Notes: generated by a model from the letters alone, not told the origin. DNA of 64,000 bases from Yersinia hibernica (GCF_004124235.1 NZ_CP032487.1:4278001-4342000), one strand, 5' to 3'. Numbered from the stretch's first letter, positions 27,601-38,659 are shown. Numbers and translations: made by a program.

Positions 27601-27755
27601 GTTTTTTTGTGTCATAATTATTCGTTTCGTACTGGCTGTGCTCTTTTTTGGCGTAACAAATTACGCCGGCTTATTGCTTTTCATCTTTGTTTTTTAAGGT
27701 AAAAAACCGATAAAGGCACGGTGAGAGGCTCAGTTTACATCCGGGAAGTGTTTGA

Positions 27756-30587
27756 ATGGATAATATCGAAGTTCGGGGCGCTCGCACCCATAATCTTAAG
27801 AATATCAGCCTGATTATCCCGCGCGACAAACTGATCGTGGTTACCGGTCTATCGGGTTCAGGCAAATCCTCGCTGGCTTTTGATACCCTATATGCCGAGG
27901 GGCAGCGCCGTTATGTTGAGTCTCTCTCCGCCTATGCGCGCCAATTTCTATCATTGATGGAAAAACCGGATGTTGACCATATTGAAGGTCTCTCCCCAGC
28001 TATCTCCATTGAGCAAAAATCGACCTCCCATAACCCACGTTCCACCGTGGGGACCATCACTGAAATCCATGATTACCTGCGCCTGTTATTCGCCCGTGTG
28101 GGTGAACCGCGCTGCCCAGACCACGATGTTCCGTTAGCAGCCCAAACCGTCAGCCAGATGGTGGATAACGTCATAAGTCAGCCCGAAGGCCGTCGCCTGA
28201 TGCTGCTGGCACCCGTGGTAAAAGATCGCAAAGGCGAGCATACCAAAACACTGGAAAACCTGGCGATGCAGGGCTATATCCGGGCGCGGATCGACGGCGA
28301 AGTTTGCGATCTGTCTGATCCACCGAAATTAGAATTGCAGAAGAAACACACTATTGAAGTGGTGGTTGACCGCTTTAAAGTGCGCGAAGATTTGGCTCAG
28401 CGCCTGGCTGAATCATTCGAAACCGCATTGGAGCTTTCCGGCGGGACAGCAGTGGTCGCCGATATGGACAACCCTCAGGCCGAAGAACTGCTGTTCTCTG
28501 CCAATTTTGCTTGCCCAATCTGCGGCTATAGCATGAGCGAGTTGGAACCACGTCTGTTCTCCTTTAACAACCCGGCGGGTGCCTGCCCGACCTGTGATGG
28601 TTTGGGCGTACAGCAATTCTTTGACCCCGACCGTGTGCTGCAAAATCCCGAACTGTCATTGGCAGGTGGCGCGATTCGTGGTTGGGATCGCCGTAATTTC
28701 TATTACTTCCAAATGCTGCGCTCACTGGCGGATCATTATAAGTTTGATATCGAAGCGCCATTTGATTCGCTGGATGCTGCAATACAGAAAGCCGTGCTCT
28801 ATGGTTCCGGCAAAGACACCATTGAATTCAAATACATTAATGACCGTGGTGATACCACCGTGCGCCGCCATCCTTTCGAGGGGGTGCTGCACAATATGGA
28901 GCGCCGTTATAAAGAGACGGAATCCAGTGCGGTGCGCGAAGAGTTAGCTAAGTTTATCAGCAACCGCTCCTGTGCTTCCTGTGAAGGTACCCGCCTGCGC
29001 AAAGAAGCACGTTATGTCTTTGTGCAAAATACCCCGCTGCCGAAAATCTCGGATATGAGCATCGGCGATGCCCTTGAGTTTTTCAAGCGCTTAAAATTGA
29101 GCGGCCAAAGAGCGCAAATTGCCGATAAGATTCTGAAAGAAATCGGCGAGCGATTAACGTTTTTGGTCAATGTCGGCCTGAATTATCTGTCGCTGTCCCG
29201 TTCTGCAGAAACCCTCTCCGGTGGCGAGGCACAGCGCATCCGCCTGGCCAGCCAGATTGGTGCGGGCTTGGTCGGTGTTATGTATGTGCTCGATGAGCCG
29301 TCCATCGGGCTACATCAGCGCGATAATGAACGTTTGCTGGAGACCCTGATTCACCTACGTAATCTGGGCAATACCGTGATTGTGGTGGAGCATGATGAAG
29401 ATGCTATCCGCGCCGCAGATCATGTGATTGATATCGGCCCAGGTGCGGGTGTGCATGGTGGCGAAGTCGTCGCGGAAGGAACTGTCGATGACATTATGGC
29501 GACACCAGAGTCATTAACCGGGCAGTTCCTCAGCGGCAAGCGGGAAATCGCCATACCGGTGCAACGCGTTGCGGGTGATCCGAGCAAAGTATTAAAACTG
29601 ATCGGCGCCAGTGGCAATAATCTAAAAGACGTCACGCTGACGCTGCCTGTCGGGCTGTTCACTTGCATTACCGGTGTCTCCGGTTCTGGTAAATCAACAC
29701 TGATTAATGACACTTTATACCCTATTGCGCAGCGCCAACTGAACGGCGCGACTATTACTGAACCGGCGCCATACCGTGATATCCAAGGACTGGAACACTT
29801 TGATAAGGTTATCGATATTGACCAAAGCCCGATTGGCCGGACTCCGCGCTCGAACCCGGCCACCTATACCGGTATCTTTACGCCAATTCGCGAGCTATTT
29901 GCCGGAGTACCGGAATCGCGCGCTCGGGGTTATACACCGGGCCGCTTTAGCTTTAACGTGAAAGGTGGGCGTTGCGAGGCCTGTCAGGGTGATGGCGTCA
30001 TTAAAGTTGAAATGCACTTCCTGCCGGATATTTATGTGCCTTGCGACCAATGCAAAGGGAAGCGCTATAACCGCGAGACACTGGAAGTTAAGTACAAAGG
30101 TAAAAATATTCACGAAGTGCTGGCGATGACCATCGAAGAGGCGCGCGAATTCTTTGATGCTGTACCAGCCTTGGCGCGCAAGCTGCAAACCTTGATGGAT
30201 GTTGGCCTGTCGTATATTTGTCTGGGCCAGTCGGCTACCACCTTGTCGGGCGGGGAAGCACAGCGAGTCAAATTGTCACGCGAACTGTCAAAACGCGGCA
30301 CTGGCCAGACATTATATATTCTGGATGAACCCACCACCGGTTTGCACTTCGCGGATATTCAGCAACTCCTGGCGGTACTGCATCAATTGCGGGATCAGGG
30401 CAATACCATTGTGGTCATTGAGCATAATCTGGATGTTATCAAAACCGCAGACTGGATTGTCGATTTGGGGCCAGAGGGTGGCAGTGGCGGGGGGGAAATT
30501 TTGGTTTCTGGCACACCTGAAACCGTCGCAGAATGCACAGCATCACACACGGCTCGATTCCTCAAACCGATGTTGCAGCGCAAATAG
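27756..30587 (+). CDS. uvrA: Excinuclease ABC subunit A
   Basis: DNA damage-recognition ATPase of nucleotide excision repair; it loads UvrB at lesions. The 943-residue length is typical. It has two ABC-type modules: first Walker [13 protein letters not shown] near residue 31 and second [13 protein letters not shown] near 640. Two ABC signatures ([20 protein letters not shown] and [20 protein letters not shown]) and two Walker B blocks ([16 protein letters not shown]) are present. The zinc modules [18 protein letters not shown] and [20 protein letters not shown] are complete. SOS-regulated from the shared box. A GC-rich hairpin follows its stop codon. Confidence 0.99.
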   Translation: MDNIEVRGARTHNLKNISLIIPRDKLIVVTGLSGSGKSSLAFDTLYAEGQRRYVESLSAYARQFLSLMEKPDVDHIEGLSPAISIEQKSTSHNPRSTVGTITEIHDYLRLLFARVGEPRCPDHDVPLAAQTVSQMVDNVISQPEGRRLMLLAPVVKDRKGEHTKTLENLAMQGYIRARIDGEVCDLSDPPKLELQKKHTIEVVVDRFKVREDLAQRLAESFETALELSGGTAVVADMDNPQAEELLFSANFACPICGYSMSELEPRLFSFNNPAGACPTCDGLGVQQFFDPDRVLQNPELSLAGGAIRGWDRRNFYYFQMLRSLADHYKFDIEAPFDSLDAAIQKAVLYGSGKDTIEFKYINDRGDTTVRRHPFEGVLHNMERRYKETESSAVREELAKFISNRSCASCEGTRLRKEARYVFVQNTPLPKISDMSIGDALEFFKRLKLSGQRAQIADKILKEIGERLTFLVNVGLNYLSLSRSAETLSGGEAQRIRLASQIGAGLVGVMYVLDEPSIGLHQRDNERLLETLIHLRNLGNTVIVVEHDEDAIRAADHVIDIGPGAGVHGGEVVAEGTVDDIMATPESLTGQFLSGKREIAIPVQRVAGDPSKVLKLIGASGNNLKDVTLTLPVGLFTCITGVSGSGKSTLINDTLYPIAQRQLNGATITEPAPYRDIQGLEHFDKVIDIDQSPIGRTPRSNPATYTGIFTPIRELFAGVPESRARGYTPGRFSFNVKGGRCEACQGDGVIKVEMHFLPDIYVPCDQCKGKRYNRETLEVKYKGKNIHEVLAMTIEEAREFFDAVPALARKLQTLMDVGLSYICLGQSATTLSGGEAQRVKLSRELSKRGTGQTLYILDEPTTGLHFADIQQLLAVLHQLRDQGNTIVVIEHNLDVIKTADWIVDLGPEGGSGGGEILVSGTPETVAECTASHTARFLKPMLQRK

Positions 30588-30646
30588 AACATCAGGCCAG
30601 CACTCTGGGGCAGGGAACTATCTGTCCCAGAGGCTATGTTTACCCC

Positions 30647-31000
30647 TCAGACAACCAACTCTTGTCTTCTATGTTCTGGTAACCCTTGGAATACCAATTG
30701 ATAAGAGCGGTCAATGAGCGAATAGAACTGTGAGTTAGGTAATTTGCCATCCAGAAACACCGTGTTCCAGTGCGCTTTATTCAAGTGTTCACTCGGCACG
30801 ATCTCCGGATGTTGCTCACGTAGGCTTTCGGCCAATTCAGGGCTGGTTTTCAATGAGATAGAGGGGCGTCCACCCGTCTCTCCCACCATGGCAAACATCA
30901 CGTCCGCCACTTTAATCTGATTTGCTTGCCATTCCTCATGGTCACTCTGCACAGCCCCCGGTTTGGACATGCAGTATTCCAGTAATGCCGAATTATTCAT
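30647..31000 (-). CDS. yjbR: YjbR family protein (MmcQ/YjbR)
   Basis: A 117-residue cytoplasmic protein with the CyaY-like DNA-binding-type fold known for this family; function unknown. Similar to E. coli YjbR throughout: LLEYCMSKPGAVQSDHEEWQ, IKVADVMFAMVGE, SLKTSPELAE and HLNKAHWNTVFLDG. GGAG lies just before the ATG. It is convergent with uvrA, as in E. coli. Confidence 0.92.
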   Translation of the reverse strand: MNNSALLEYCMSKPGAVQSDHEEWQANQIKVADVMFAMVGETGGRPSISLKTSPELAESLREQHPEIVPSEHLNKAHWNTVFLDGKLPNSQFYSLIDRSYQLVFQGLPEHRRQELVV

Positions 31001-31267
31001 GGGGATATCTCCTATTATGGGCCGGTACCGACTCGCGAAAGGGCCTCATACATTGTTTTTTCCATAAAAACGTCATTTCATCAGTGACAGCAATATGCTG
31101 AATGGCTAGCTTGCGCCTGTAACAATAGATTTACTGTGAGCGATGAATGATCGTTTGGCATGTATCTACTACATTAATGAGTATATTCTTTAATCGATTT
31201 ACAGCCATCGGCCGTGGGCCAAACAAGCGGAATATGGCGATAAGTTGCGGAAAGGTGGCGAAAAAAA

Positions 31268-31298
31268 TAATAGAAAAAGGCGATATTGCTATCGCCTT
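31268..31298 (-). terminator. Terminator of tyrB
   Basis: AAGGCGAT (31277-31284) pairs perfectly with ATCGCCTT (31291-31298). On the minus strand the stem is followed by TTTTT and then a T-rich stretch, directly after the tyrB stop. The rest of the 31001-31267 spacer shows no gene. Confidence 0.9.
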
Positions 31299-31322
31299 AA
31301 TGTAAAAAATACGCAATTCAGA

Positions 31323-32516
31323 TTACTGTACCGCCGCAAAAGCTGCCGCAACGCGCTGGACATTACTGTGATTAACGCCCGCCATGCACATCCTGCCGCT
31401 GGCAATCAGATACACACCAAACTCTTCACGCAAGCGCTCCACCTGAGCAGCACTCAGACCGGTATAACTGAACATCCCGCGTTGTTGCAGCAAGTAATCG
31501 AAATTACGATGTGGCAGTGAGGCTTTCAAAGCTGCAACTAAAGTGCTGCGCATTTCAATAATACGCACACGCATTTGTTCCACTTCAGCCTGCCATTGTG
31601 CCCGTAATTCAGTGTTATGCAGCACTTTAGAAACCACCTGCGCACCAAAGTTTGGTGGGCTGGAATAGTTACGGCGCACAGTGGCTTTCAGTTGCCCCAA
31701 TACGCGGCCCGCAGCCTCCTCACTTTCACACACCACAGACAAACCGCCCACCCGCTCGTTATAAAGGGAGAAGATTTTTGAGAAAGAGTTACTGACTAAA
31801 CAGGGTAATTCTGCTGCCGCCATCGCGCGGATAGCATAGGCATCTTCCTCTAACCCGGCCCCAAAGCCCTGATAAGCAATATCCAGGAATGGGATTAAAT
31901 CACGGGCTTTAGCCACTTCAATAACCTGATCCCACTGCGCATTTGTCAGGTCCGACCCCGTCGGGTTATGGCAACAAGGGTGCAATAACACAATGCTTTT
32001 GGCCGGTAACTGTTGGAGTGTTGCCAGCATTTGGTCAAACTTCACAGCCAATTTGTCATTATCAAAATACGGGTAGGTATTCACTTTAAAACCTGCGCCA
32101 CTAAAAATAGCAACGTGGTTTTCCCAAGTCGGATCACTGACCCAAACCTGTGAATCGGGGAAATAATGATTCAGAAAATCAGCACCGACTTTCAATGCAC
32201 CAGAGCCACCCACGGTTTGGATGGTCGCCACCCGTTTCTGCACCAACATCGGGTGTTCTGCACCAAATAATAGCTGCTGGATGGCGCTGCGATAAGGTTG
32301 CAGACCCTCCATCGGCAAATAGACCGGGGTTCCGTGTGGCTGGGCACTTAATTGCGCTTCGGCAGCGTTGACTGCCTGCATCAATGGGATCTCACCCTGC
32401 TCATTATAATAAAGCCCAATACTCAAGTTCACTTTATGTGCGCGGTTATCGGCTTTAAAACTTTCCATCAGCGACAGGATCGGGTCACCTGCATAGGCGT
32501 CAACATTTTGGAACAC
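31323..32516 (-). CDS. tyrB: Aromatic-amino-acid aminotransferase
   Basis: PLP-dependent transaminase of the last step of Tyr/Phe (and Leu) synthesis. 397 residues, class I. The PLP lysine is in [17 protein letters not shown] near residue 247. Other conserved blocks are [17 protein letters not shown] with the PLP-ring contact, [10 protein letters not shown], and the C-terminal [10 protein letters not shown]. coli TyrB and AspC are related; the context beside alr-dnaB and the YjbR/uvrA side matches tyrB. I found no TyrR box I would stand by. Confidence 0.93.
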   Translation of the reverse strand: MFQNVDAYAGDPILSLMESFKADNRAHKVNLSIGLYYNEQGEIPLMQAVNAAEAQLSAQPHGTPVYLPMEGLQPYRSAIQQLLFGAEHPMLVQKRVATIQTVGGSGALKVGADFLNHYFPDSQVWVSDPTWENHVAIFSGAGFKVNTYPYFDNDKLAVKFDQMLATLQQLPAKSIVLLHPCCHNPTGSDLTNAQWDQVIEVAKARDLIPFLDIAYQGFGAGLEEDAYAIRAMAAAELPCLVSNSFSKIFSLYNERVGGLSVVCESEEAAGRVLGQLKATVRRNYSSPPNFGAQVVSKVLHNTELRAQWQAEVEQMRVRIIEMRSTLVAALKASLPHRNFDYLLQQRGMFSYTGLSAAQVERLREEFGVYLIASGRMCMAGVNHSNVQRVAAAFAAVQ

Positions 32517-32678
32517 GGTGCTGCTCTCCTTTATCGATAATTATTGTCTACATCATTCGCATTCCAGAGAGAGGGCAACTCAGCCCGCCAGTCACGGGGA
32601 CAGTTCGTGACGTCGGTGCATGAAAGCGGCCAATACATCTGTAACTTGAATGCGACGCGTATATTTATGCAGCTTACC

Positions 32679-33758
32679 TTATTCCCCCAGATATTCCATC
32701 GCGACACGGGAGGTCAGCTTAGTAATCAATTCATAGGCGCTGATACCGGTGTGCACGGCAATTTTTTCAACCGGTAATTCAGCCCCCCATAGCAAAACTT
32801 CGTCGCCGACTTTATCCGTGGCATCCGGCCCCAAATCAACGGAAATCATATCCATTGAGACCCGGCCAACAATGCCAACCTCGCGGCCATTCAGCCATAT
32901 TGGGGTGCCCGACGGGGCGCTACGCGGATATCCATCACCATAGCCAATCGCCACCACCCCCAGCCGCGTATCCCGCTCACTGACCCAAGTGCCACCATAA
33001 CCCACAGGTTCACCGGCTTTGTGCTCACGAACAGCAATCAGACTGGATTTCAATGCCATCGCCGGCAACAGATCAAAATGGCTGGCGTAGGGCTCATCCA
33101 TCGGCGAAACCCCATACAGAATGATGCCGGGGCGCACCCAATCACGATGCGATTCTGGCCACAGTAAAATACCGCCGGATGCCGCAATAGACTGTTTGCC
33201 GGGCTTATCGGCCGCAAAAGCATCAAAACAATCAAGTTGCTGGCGGGTCGTGTCCACTTGCGGTTCATCCGCTCGGCTAAAGTGGCTCATGATATTGACT
33301 GGCTGAATGACATTACGGCACGCACTTAAGCGCTGGTAAAAAGCCTTCGCTTGTTCTGGGCGAACCCCCAGACGATGCATGCCGGTATCCAGTTTCATCC
33401 AAACATTGATTGGGGCGGAGAGATTGGCAGCTTCCAGCGCTGCCAGTTGTTCAATACTATGTACTGCAGTTTCAATGCGATTGGCCACCAGAACCGCGAG
33501 ATCTTCGGCAGCAAAAAAACCTTCCAACAACAAAATCGGTTTGACAATTCCGCCAGATCGCAGCATCAGCGCTTCACCAATCCGCGCGACACCGTAGCAA
33601 TCGGCATCCTGCAAGGTATGCGCTATTTCTAATAACCCGTGGCCATAAGCGTTTGCTTTCACAACTGCAATCAGGCGGCTTTGCGGTGCCATACGCCGAA
33701 CCTGTTGCAAATTATGTCGCAGAGCGCGGCGGTCGATTACTGCAGTTGCCGCTTTCAT
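32679..33758 (-). CDS. alr: Alanine racemase, biosynthetic
   Basis: PLP enzyme that makes D-alanine for peptidoglycan. 359 residues. The Schiff-base lysine is in [11 protein letters not shown] (Lys34), and the C-terminal catalytic tyrosine lies in [24 protein letters not shown] barrel forms the N-terminal part and a beta domain the C-terminal part. It follows dnaB by 34 bases in the same direction, as in E. coli, so the pair may be co-transcribed. Confidence 0.97.
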   Translation of the reverse strand: MKAATAVIDRRALRHNLQQVRRMAPQSRLIAVVKANAYGHGLLEIAHTLQDADCYGVARIGEALMLRSGGIVKPILLLEGFFAAEDLAVLVANRIETAVHSIEQLAALEAANLSAPINVWMKLDTGMHRLGVRPEQAKAFYQRLSACRNVIQPVNIMSHFSRADEPQVDTTRQQLDCFDAFAADKPGKQSIAASGGILLWPESHRDWVRPGIILYGVSPMDEPYASHFDLLPAMALKSSLIAVREHKAGEPVGYGGTWVSERDTRLGVVAIGYGDGYPRSAPSGTPIWLNGREVGIVGRVSMDMISVDLGPDATDKVGDEVLLWGAELPVEKIAVHTGISAYELITKLTSRVAMEYLGE

Positions 33759-33792
33759 TTCTTATCCTTAGCTATTGATATTATTAATTTTA

Positions 33793-35199
33793 TCACTCGT
33801 CGTCATACTGTGGCCCAGCATAGTTATCAAAGCGTGACCATTGACCATTAAACTTCAAGCGTACTGAGCCAATCGGGCCATTACGTTGTTTTCCCAAGAT
33901 AATCTGTGCAATCCCTTTTTCATCACTGTTTTCGTGATAAACCTCATCACGATAAATAAACATGATTAAGTCAGCATCCTGCTCAATAGAACCCGACTCA
34001 CGTAAGTCAGAGTTAACTGGCCGCTTATCAGCACGTTGCTCCAAACTTCGGTTAAGCTGGGACAGCGCCACCACCGGCACCTGCAACTCTTTCGCCAAGG
34101 CTTTCAGGGAACGTGAGATTTCAGCGATTTCCAAGGTGCGGTTATCCGAAAGCGACGGCACCCGCATTAATTGCAGGTAGTCAATCATAATCAGGCTCAA
34201 GCCGCCGTGCTCACGGAAAATTCGCCGCGCGCGCGAGCGCACTTCAGTCGGCGTCAGGCCGGAGGAGTCATCAATGTACATATTGCGTTTTTCCATCAAT
34301 ATGCCCATGGTGCTGGAGATCCGCGCCCAATCCTCATCATCAAGTTGACCGGTACGAATGCGGGTCTGATCAACATGTGATAAAGACGCCAACATACGCA
34401 TCATTATTTGATCACCGGGCATCTCCAAACTGAAGATCAACACCGGTTTTTCCTGCATCATCGCGGCGTTTTCGCATAAGTTCATCGCAAAGGTGGTTTT
34501 CCCCATCGATGGACGCGCCGCCACAATGATTAAATCTGATTTCTGCAAACCGGCTGTTTTTTTATCCAAATCAGTAAAACCGGTTGAAACCCCGGTGACG
34601 CCATCGTGTGGCCGCTGATAAAGCTGCTCAATTCGCGCGACAGTGGCTTCGAGGATCTGATCGACACTTTTCGGCCCTTCATCTTTATTGGCCCGGCTTT
34701 CGGCGATCTGAAACACTTTGGATTCCGCCAGATCCAGCAGATCTTCACTGCTGCGCCCTTGGGGATCATAACCGGCATCGGCTATCTCATTGGCGACCGA
34801 GATCATTTCGCGAACAACTGCACGTTCACGAACAATGTCTGCATAAGCACCGATATTCGCCGCACTTGGCGTATTTTTTGACAATTCAGCCAGATAGGCA
34901 AAGCCGCCTACCGATTCCAAATCACCCTTTTGTTCCAATGACTCGGATAAAGTGATCAAATCGATCGGCTTGCTGTTTTCCAGCAAGCGCTGCATTTCAG
35001 TAAAGATCCGGCGATGTGGTCGGCTGAAAAAGTCATTGCTGGCTACGCGCTCAGAGACGTTATCCCAGCGCTCATTATCCAGCATCAAACCGCCCAACAC
35101 GGACTGCTCTGCCTCCAGCGAATGAGGTGGGAGTTTCAGCCCTTCCATCTGGCGATCGCGTGGCTCGGTCATATTGTTGGTGGGTTTTTTCGCTGCCAT
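33793..35199 (-). CDS. dnaB: Replicative DNA helicase
   Basis: Hexameric 5'-3' helicase of the replication fork. 468 residues. The N-terminal collar domain (about 20-170) and the RecA-like ATPase domain are both present, with Walker A ARPSMGKTTFAMN near residue 232, LSLIMIDYLQLM as Walker B and VALSQLNRSLEQR as motif H3/H4. The C-terminus lies near NYAGPQYDDE. No intein is present. It is divergent from qorA. Confidence 0.99.
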   Translation of the reverse strand: MAAKKPTNNMTEPRDRQMEGLKLPPHSLEAEQSVLGGLMLDNERWDNVSERVASNDFFSRPHRRIFTEMQRLLENSKPIDLITLSESLEQKGDLESVGGFAYLAELSKNTPSAANIGAYADIVRERAVVREMISVANEIADAGYDPQGRSSEDLLDLAESKVFQIAESRANKDEGPKSVDQILEATVARIEQLYQRPHDGVTGVSTGFTDLDKKTAGLQKSDLIIVAARPSMGKTTFAMNLCENAAMMQEKPVLIFSLEMPGDQIMMRMLASLSHVDQTRIRTGQLDDEDWARISSTMGILMEKRNMYIDDSSGLTPTEVRSRARRIFREHGGLSLIMIDYLQLMRVPSLSDNRTLEIAEISRSLKALAKELQVPVVALSQLNRSLEQRADKRPVNSDLRESGSIEQDADLIMFIYRDEVYHENSDEKGIAQIILGKQRNGPIGSVRLKFNGQWSRFDNYAGPQYDDE

Positions 35200-35329
35200 G
35201 AAAAGTGTTCTTTACCTTTGTTGCGATAGAGGAAAACGACGACTAAGAAATAAAGCGAGTAGTATACGCTATATTGGAAAGTAGTAATTATTTAGCGCTA
35301 ACATGCAATTATTATTTCGAGGATCTGGC

Positions 35330-36313
35330 ATGGCAAAACACATTCAATTCAGCACCACTGGCGGGCCGGAAGTATTGCAGTATCTTGATTTCACACCTAT
35401 CGACCCGGCACCACATGAAGTTCAAGTAGAAAATAAAGCTATTGGTATTAATTATATCGATACTTATGTGCGTTCTGGCCTCTACCCACCGCCACAGTTT
35501 CCCAGCGGTTTGGGAAGTGAAGCGGCCGGTATTGTCACTAAGGTCGGTTCGGCAGTTAGCACGATAAAAGCTGGCGACCGGGTGGTATATGCTCAGGCAG
35601 CACTAGGTGCTTACAGCGAAATCCATAATATCGATGCGAGTAAAATTGCGCTGCTTCCTGAGCAGATCTCCTTCGAACAGGCCGCTGCTTCATTCCTTAA
35701 GGGGCTGACTGTTCAGTATTTATTACGCCAAACCCATGAAATCAAACCCGGCGAAGTGTTCTTATTTCATGCCGCGGCAGGCGGCGTTGGGCTGATTGCC
35801 TGCCAATGGGCAAAAGCGCTGGGCGCGAAACTGATTGGCACCGTCGGCTCCGATGAAAAAGCGGCATTGGCGCAAGCCAAAGGGGCTTGGGCGACCATCA
35901 ACTACCGTAAAGAAAATATCGCCGAGCGCGTGGCTGAGTTGACGAATGGTGAAAAAGTGGGCGTAGTGTATGACTCAGTGGGGAAAAGCACCTGGCTGGA
36001 CTCATTAAATAGCCTTAAACGCAGAGGTTTGATGGTCAGTTTTGGTAATGCCTCTGGCCCAGTGACTGGTGTTGATCTTGCCATACTGAATCAAAAAGGC
36101 TCATTGTATGTGACCCGGGCTTCCCTCAACGCCTATGTGACTAACCGGCAAGAGTTGGCAAATGCCAGCCAAGAGCTGTTTTCATTGATTATCAGTGGAG
36201 CCATTAAGGTGGATGTGGCGCAAGCTCAACAGTTCCCGCTGAGTGATGCGCGCCGCGCCCATGAAGTATTAGAAAGCCGCCAGACAACCGGCTCTAGTCT
36301 GTTAATTCCTTAA
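35330..36313 (+). CDS. qorA: NADPH:quinone oxidoreductase
   Basis: Medium-chain (zeta-crystallin type) dehydrogenase that reduces quinones with NADPH. I start at ATG 35330 (MAKHIQFSTTGGPE), with GAGG 7 bases upstream, giving 327 residues; the frame from 35303 is an extension. The NADPH motif AAAGGVGLIACQWAKALGA is near residue 148. No structural zinc cysteines are present, as expected for this subfamily. Divergent from dnaB. Confidence 0.95.
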   Translation: MAKHIQFSTTGGPEVLQYLDFTPIDPAPHEVQVENKAIGINYIDTYVRSGLYPPPQFPSGLGSEAAGIVTKVGSAVSTIKAGDRVVYAQAALGAYSEIHNIDASKIALLPEQISFEQAAASFLKGLTVQYLLRQTHEIKPGEVFLFHAAAGGVGLIACQWAKALGAKLIGTVGSDEKAALAQAKGAWATINYRKENIAERVAELTNGEKVGVVYDSVGKSTWLDSLNSLKRRGLMVSFGNASGPVTGVDLAILNQKGSLYVTRASLNAYVTNRQELANASQELFSLIISGAIKVDVAQAQQFPLSDARRAHEVLESRQTTGSSLLIP

Positions 36314-36505
36314 TTCTCGGCACTATTAATGGATAGCTAAATATCGCTATCCATTATTTAAATTTTAATTTATTAAAAAAGTTATTTCCTATTATTTTAA
36401 GACCACAGTTTAATATATCCCAATTGCCCTCATGCCACTAAATATATATCCTCATTCGGTAATTTAAACACGACAAAATCCATTAACTATAATGAGGTCT
36501 AAATA

Positions 36506-36832
36506 ATGAGTAACGCTGAAAACAATAGAGATATAGATGAATTGCTAAGAAATATCTATTGCGACAATAAAATCAATAACTTAGAGTTTCAGTTATTGCG
36601 GGACTTTGCTGATGAGAAATTTGATTATCTTTTAGATAATTATGGAAAAAATAATAATTTATCAGCATTCCAAAAATCTATGGATGTTGCTGTTCAATTA
36701 ATGCAACAGAGTTTTTTTGATATCAAAGCAAAATGTAAAAATGAAGAAGAGAAGCAATTGGCAAAAGAAGCTTTTGATGCACAAATAGCTTATATCATTG
36801 CTAATTATGACCGATTCTTTTCTAATCTTTAA
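36506..36832 (+). CDS. Hypothetical protein, AT-rich orphan
   Basis: 108 residues that I do not recognise. It is rich in Asn, Asp and Lys, has no signal peptide or membrane helix, and looks mostly alpha-helical (ELLRNIYCDNKINNLEFQLL; FEKFDYLLDNY-like segments). A good ribosome site (GAGG, 8 bases) precedes the ATG and the gene is followed by a long hairpin, so it appears genuine. Base composition is far more AT-rich than its neighbours, a sign of acquisition. Small cytoplasmic helical proteins of this kind are sometimes immunity or phage-related proteins, but nothing here proves it. Confidence 0.6.
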   Translation: MSNAENNRDIDELLRNIYCDNKINNLEFQLLRDFADEKFDYLLDNYGKNNNLSAFQKSMDVAVQLMQQSFFDIKAKCKNEEEKQLAKEAFDAQIAYIIANYDRFFSNL

Positions 36833-36884
36833 TATCTATCACCTGACTTAATATTCTGCTTGTCAAGTCAGCGCCTAAAGTAAT

Positions 36885-36917
36885 AACCAGGGCTTCTAAT
36901 GCTAAGAAGCCCTGGTT
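36885..36917. terminator. 13-bp perfect hairpin after the orphan gene
   Basis: AACCAGGGCTTCT (36885-36897) pairs with AGAAGCCCTGGTT (36905-36917) over a 7-base loop. It lacks a clean T-run on either strand, but its strength and place 53 bases past the stop codon suggest a transcription end or 3' stabiliser for the orphan gene. Confidence 0.55.
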
Positions 36918-36937
36918 ACACCGCTTTCTTTGAGACA

Positions 36938-37072
36938 CTTGTAGGGGTACAGCAGGGTATTTTCTGTCAGAGTGATGTTCACTTAAGTGAACGTGCCGTT
37001 TATACGGCTATTTTCACCTCTGACAGGGATGAAAACGTGATACCAAATCGTATCTGTCAGCATCCTAACAAG
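36938..37072. repeat. Compound palindromic element, possibly a Yersinia miniature repeat
   Basis: About 135 bp. Imperfect terminal repeats are CTTGTAGG and CCTAACAAG. Inside, CTGTCAGAGTGA (36964-36975) pairs with TCACCTCTGACAG (37014-37026, one bulge). Within that arm are two further stems: GTTCACTTAAGTGAAC, a 16-bp perfect palindrome (36977-36992), and GCCGT/ACGGC (36995-37008). Together they would fold as a multi-branched hairpin in RNA. This layout resembles small palindromic repeat families described in yersiniae (for example YPAL), but I cannot confirm the family. Confidence 0.55.
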
Positions 37073-37157
37073 CCCATTTAGGAAAAAATACGTTTTCCTG
37101 GTAATTTGCTCCACTAAACTTTCAGCCTGTGATCACTCCCGCAAGAAAACAAAATAA

Positions 37158-37376
37158 TCAGTAACGTCTTACAACCGGTTTTTGCATTGAACGCCAGATC
37201 CAGACAATGACCACCGCCAATATCAACCATGGCAACAACTTAATCATCATCACAAATAAGCCACCTAGCATCATAAAAGCAGCGGCAACCATTAAAGCGG
37301 CGAATATGCCCAACAGAGAAACACCGGTCACCATCAGCATAATAAAAAAGCCGATCACAAAGAGGATTTCGAACAT
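37158..37376 (-). CDS. pspG: Phage shock protein G
   Basis: 72-residue inner membrane protein of the Psp envelope-stress response, very similar to E. coli PspG (YjbO): MFEILFVIGFFIMLMVTGVS, then a second hydrophobic stretch and IKLLPWLILAVVIVWIW. Almost wholly hydrophobic with a basic tail. The ribosome site is GGAG. It stands alone between qorA and dusA as in E. coli and has a sigma-54 type promoter upstream, in keeping with PspF/RpoN control. Confidence 0.92.
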   Translation of the reverse strand: MFEILFVIGFFIMLMVTGVSLLGIFAALMVAAAFMMLGGLFVMMIKLLPWLILAVVIVWIWRSMQKPVVRRY

Positions 37377-37459
37377 GGCTGGCTCCTTAATAATTATTTA
37401 TATCTCACCATCACATCATTAAATACAATGATATCGATAAAGTGTTTATTAAGCTTATT

Positions 37460-37476
37460 ACAAGAAACGTGCCAAT
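37460..37476 (-). promoter_or_regulatory. Sigma-54 promoter of pspG
   Basis: Read on the minus strand: TTGGCACG, four bases (TTTC), then TTGTA. This fits the -24/-12 consensus (YTGGCACG-N4-TTGCW) with one change at the -12 GC. It lies about 85-100 bases before the pspG ATG. PspF-binding sites would lie further upstream near 37480-37560 but have no firm consensus that I can score. Confidence 0.75.
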
Positions 37477-37584
37477 TTAGAGAGTATAGGTAACAGATTG
37501 AATTTACTGATTATCAATAAAATAAGCCTGCCAATGAAATCAGCAGGCATGGTCAATTTCGCTAACTTATCGTCACTTTAGTGA

Positions 37585-38628
37585 CTAACTGTGTTGTGGG
37601 CGAGTCACCAATGCCAGCGCCTTTTCTACCACGGAAACATCAGCTCCAGGCTTATGCGCATTTTCACTCAAATAACGGCGCCACTGGCGCGCACCGGGGA
37701 TCCCTTGGAAAATACCAAGGATATGCCGGGTTATATGGCCCAAATAAGCGCCACGCGACAGCTCCTGTTCAATATAAGGATAAAGCGCTTCTATAGCTTT
37801 AACACTGTCGACCACTGGTGCATTTGGATCAAACAGTTCGCGGTCCACTTGCGTTAAAATACTGGGGTTTTGATAGGCTTCACGCCCCATCATCACACCA
37901 TCGAGATGCTTAAGATGTTCTTTAGCCTCAGCCAAGGTTTTGACACCGCCATTAATAGCGATAGTCAGTGCCGGAAAATCACGTTTAAGCTGATAAACCC
38001 GCTCATAATCCAGAGGAGGAACTTCGCGATTTTCTTTCGGGCTTAATCCTGAAAGCCAGGCTTTACGGGCATGGATGGTGAAAATATCACATTCACCACG
38101 TTCTGCGACAGTCTGCACGAATTCACACAAGAACTCGTAGCTATCTAATTCGTCAATCCCAATACGGGTTTTCACCGTGACGGGAATAGAAACCACATCA
38201 CGCATGGCTTTAATACAATCAGCAACCAGATCTGCCTCAGCCATTAGACAAGCGCCAAAACGCCCATTTTGTACCCGATCAGAAGGGCAACCGACATTCA
38301 GATTAATTTCATTGTATCCACGAAGCTCCGCCAATTTAGCGCAATGTGCTAGCGCTTGTGGATCACTGCCCCCGAGCTGTAACGCGACGGGATGATCTTG
38401 CTCGCTATAAGCCAGATAGTCTGCTTTGCCATGGATGATCGCACCCGTAGTGACCATTTCGGTATAGAGCAATGCCTGCTTAGTTAACAAACGATGAAAA
38501 TAGCGGCAATGGCGGTCTGTCCAATCGAGCATCGGCGCGATGGAAAAACGTTGTAGGGGGTAATTGCCTTTAAACTCGCTTGTACCAACGATCAAGCCTG
38601 AATCAGTGGATATGTTATTTTCGTGCAT
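37585..38628 (-). CDS. dusA: tRNA-dihydrouridine synthase A
   Basis: FMN-dependent enzyme that reduces U20/U20a of tRNA. 347 residues. FMN-barrel start [20 protein letters not shown], catalytic cysteine in [20 protein letters not shown] near residue 115, and [12 protein letters not shown] as the phosphate-binding block. The first about 27 residues are a short extension and an internal start is possible. The unrelated paralogue dusB is at 6011. Preceded by a long hairpin (38660-38696). Confidence 0.95.
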   Translation of the reverse strand: MHENNISTDSGLIVGTSEFKGNYPLQRFSIAPMLDWTDRHCRYFHRLLTKQALLYTEMVTTGAIIHGKADYLAYSEQDHPVALQLGGSDPQALAHCAKLAELRGYNEINLNVGCPSDRVQNGRFGACLMAEADLVADCIKAMRDVVSIPVTVKTRIGIDELDSYEFLCEFVQTVAERGECDIFTIHARKAWLSGLSPKENREVPPLDYERVYQLKRDFPALTIAINGGVKTLAEAKEHLKHLDGVMMGREAYQNPSILTQVDRELFDPNAPVVDSVKAIEALYPYIEQELSRGAYLGHITRHILGIFQGIPGARQWRRYLSENAHKPGADVSVVEKALALVTRPQHS

Positions 38629-38659
38629 TCTGGGTCATTTTGTCGTATTTTTTCTTTAT

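Noticed and set aside
32517-32678. TyrR boxes before tyrB
   Set aside because: I looked for TGTAAA-N6-TTTACA and found no match good enough.
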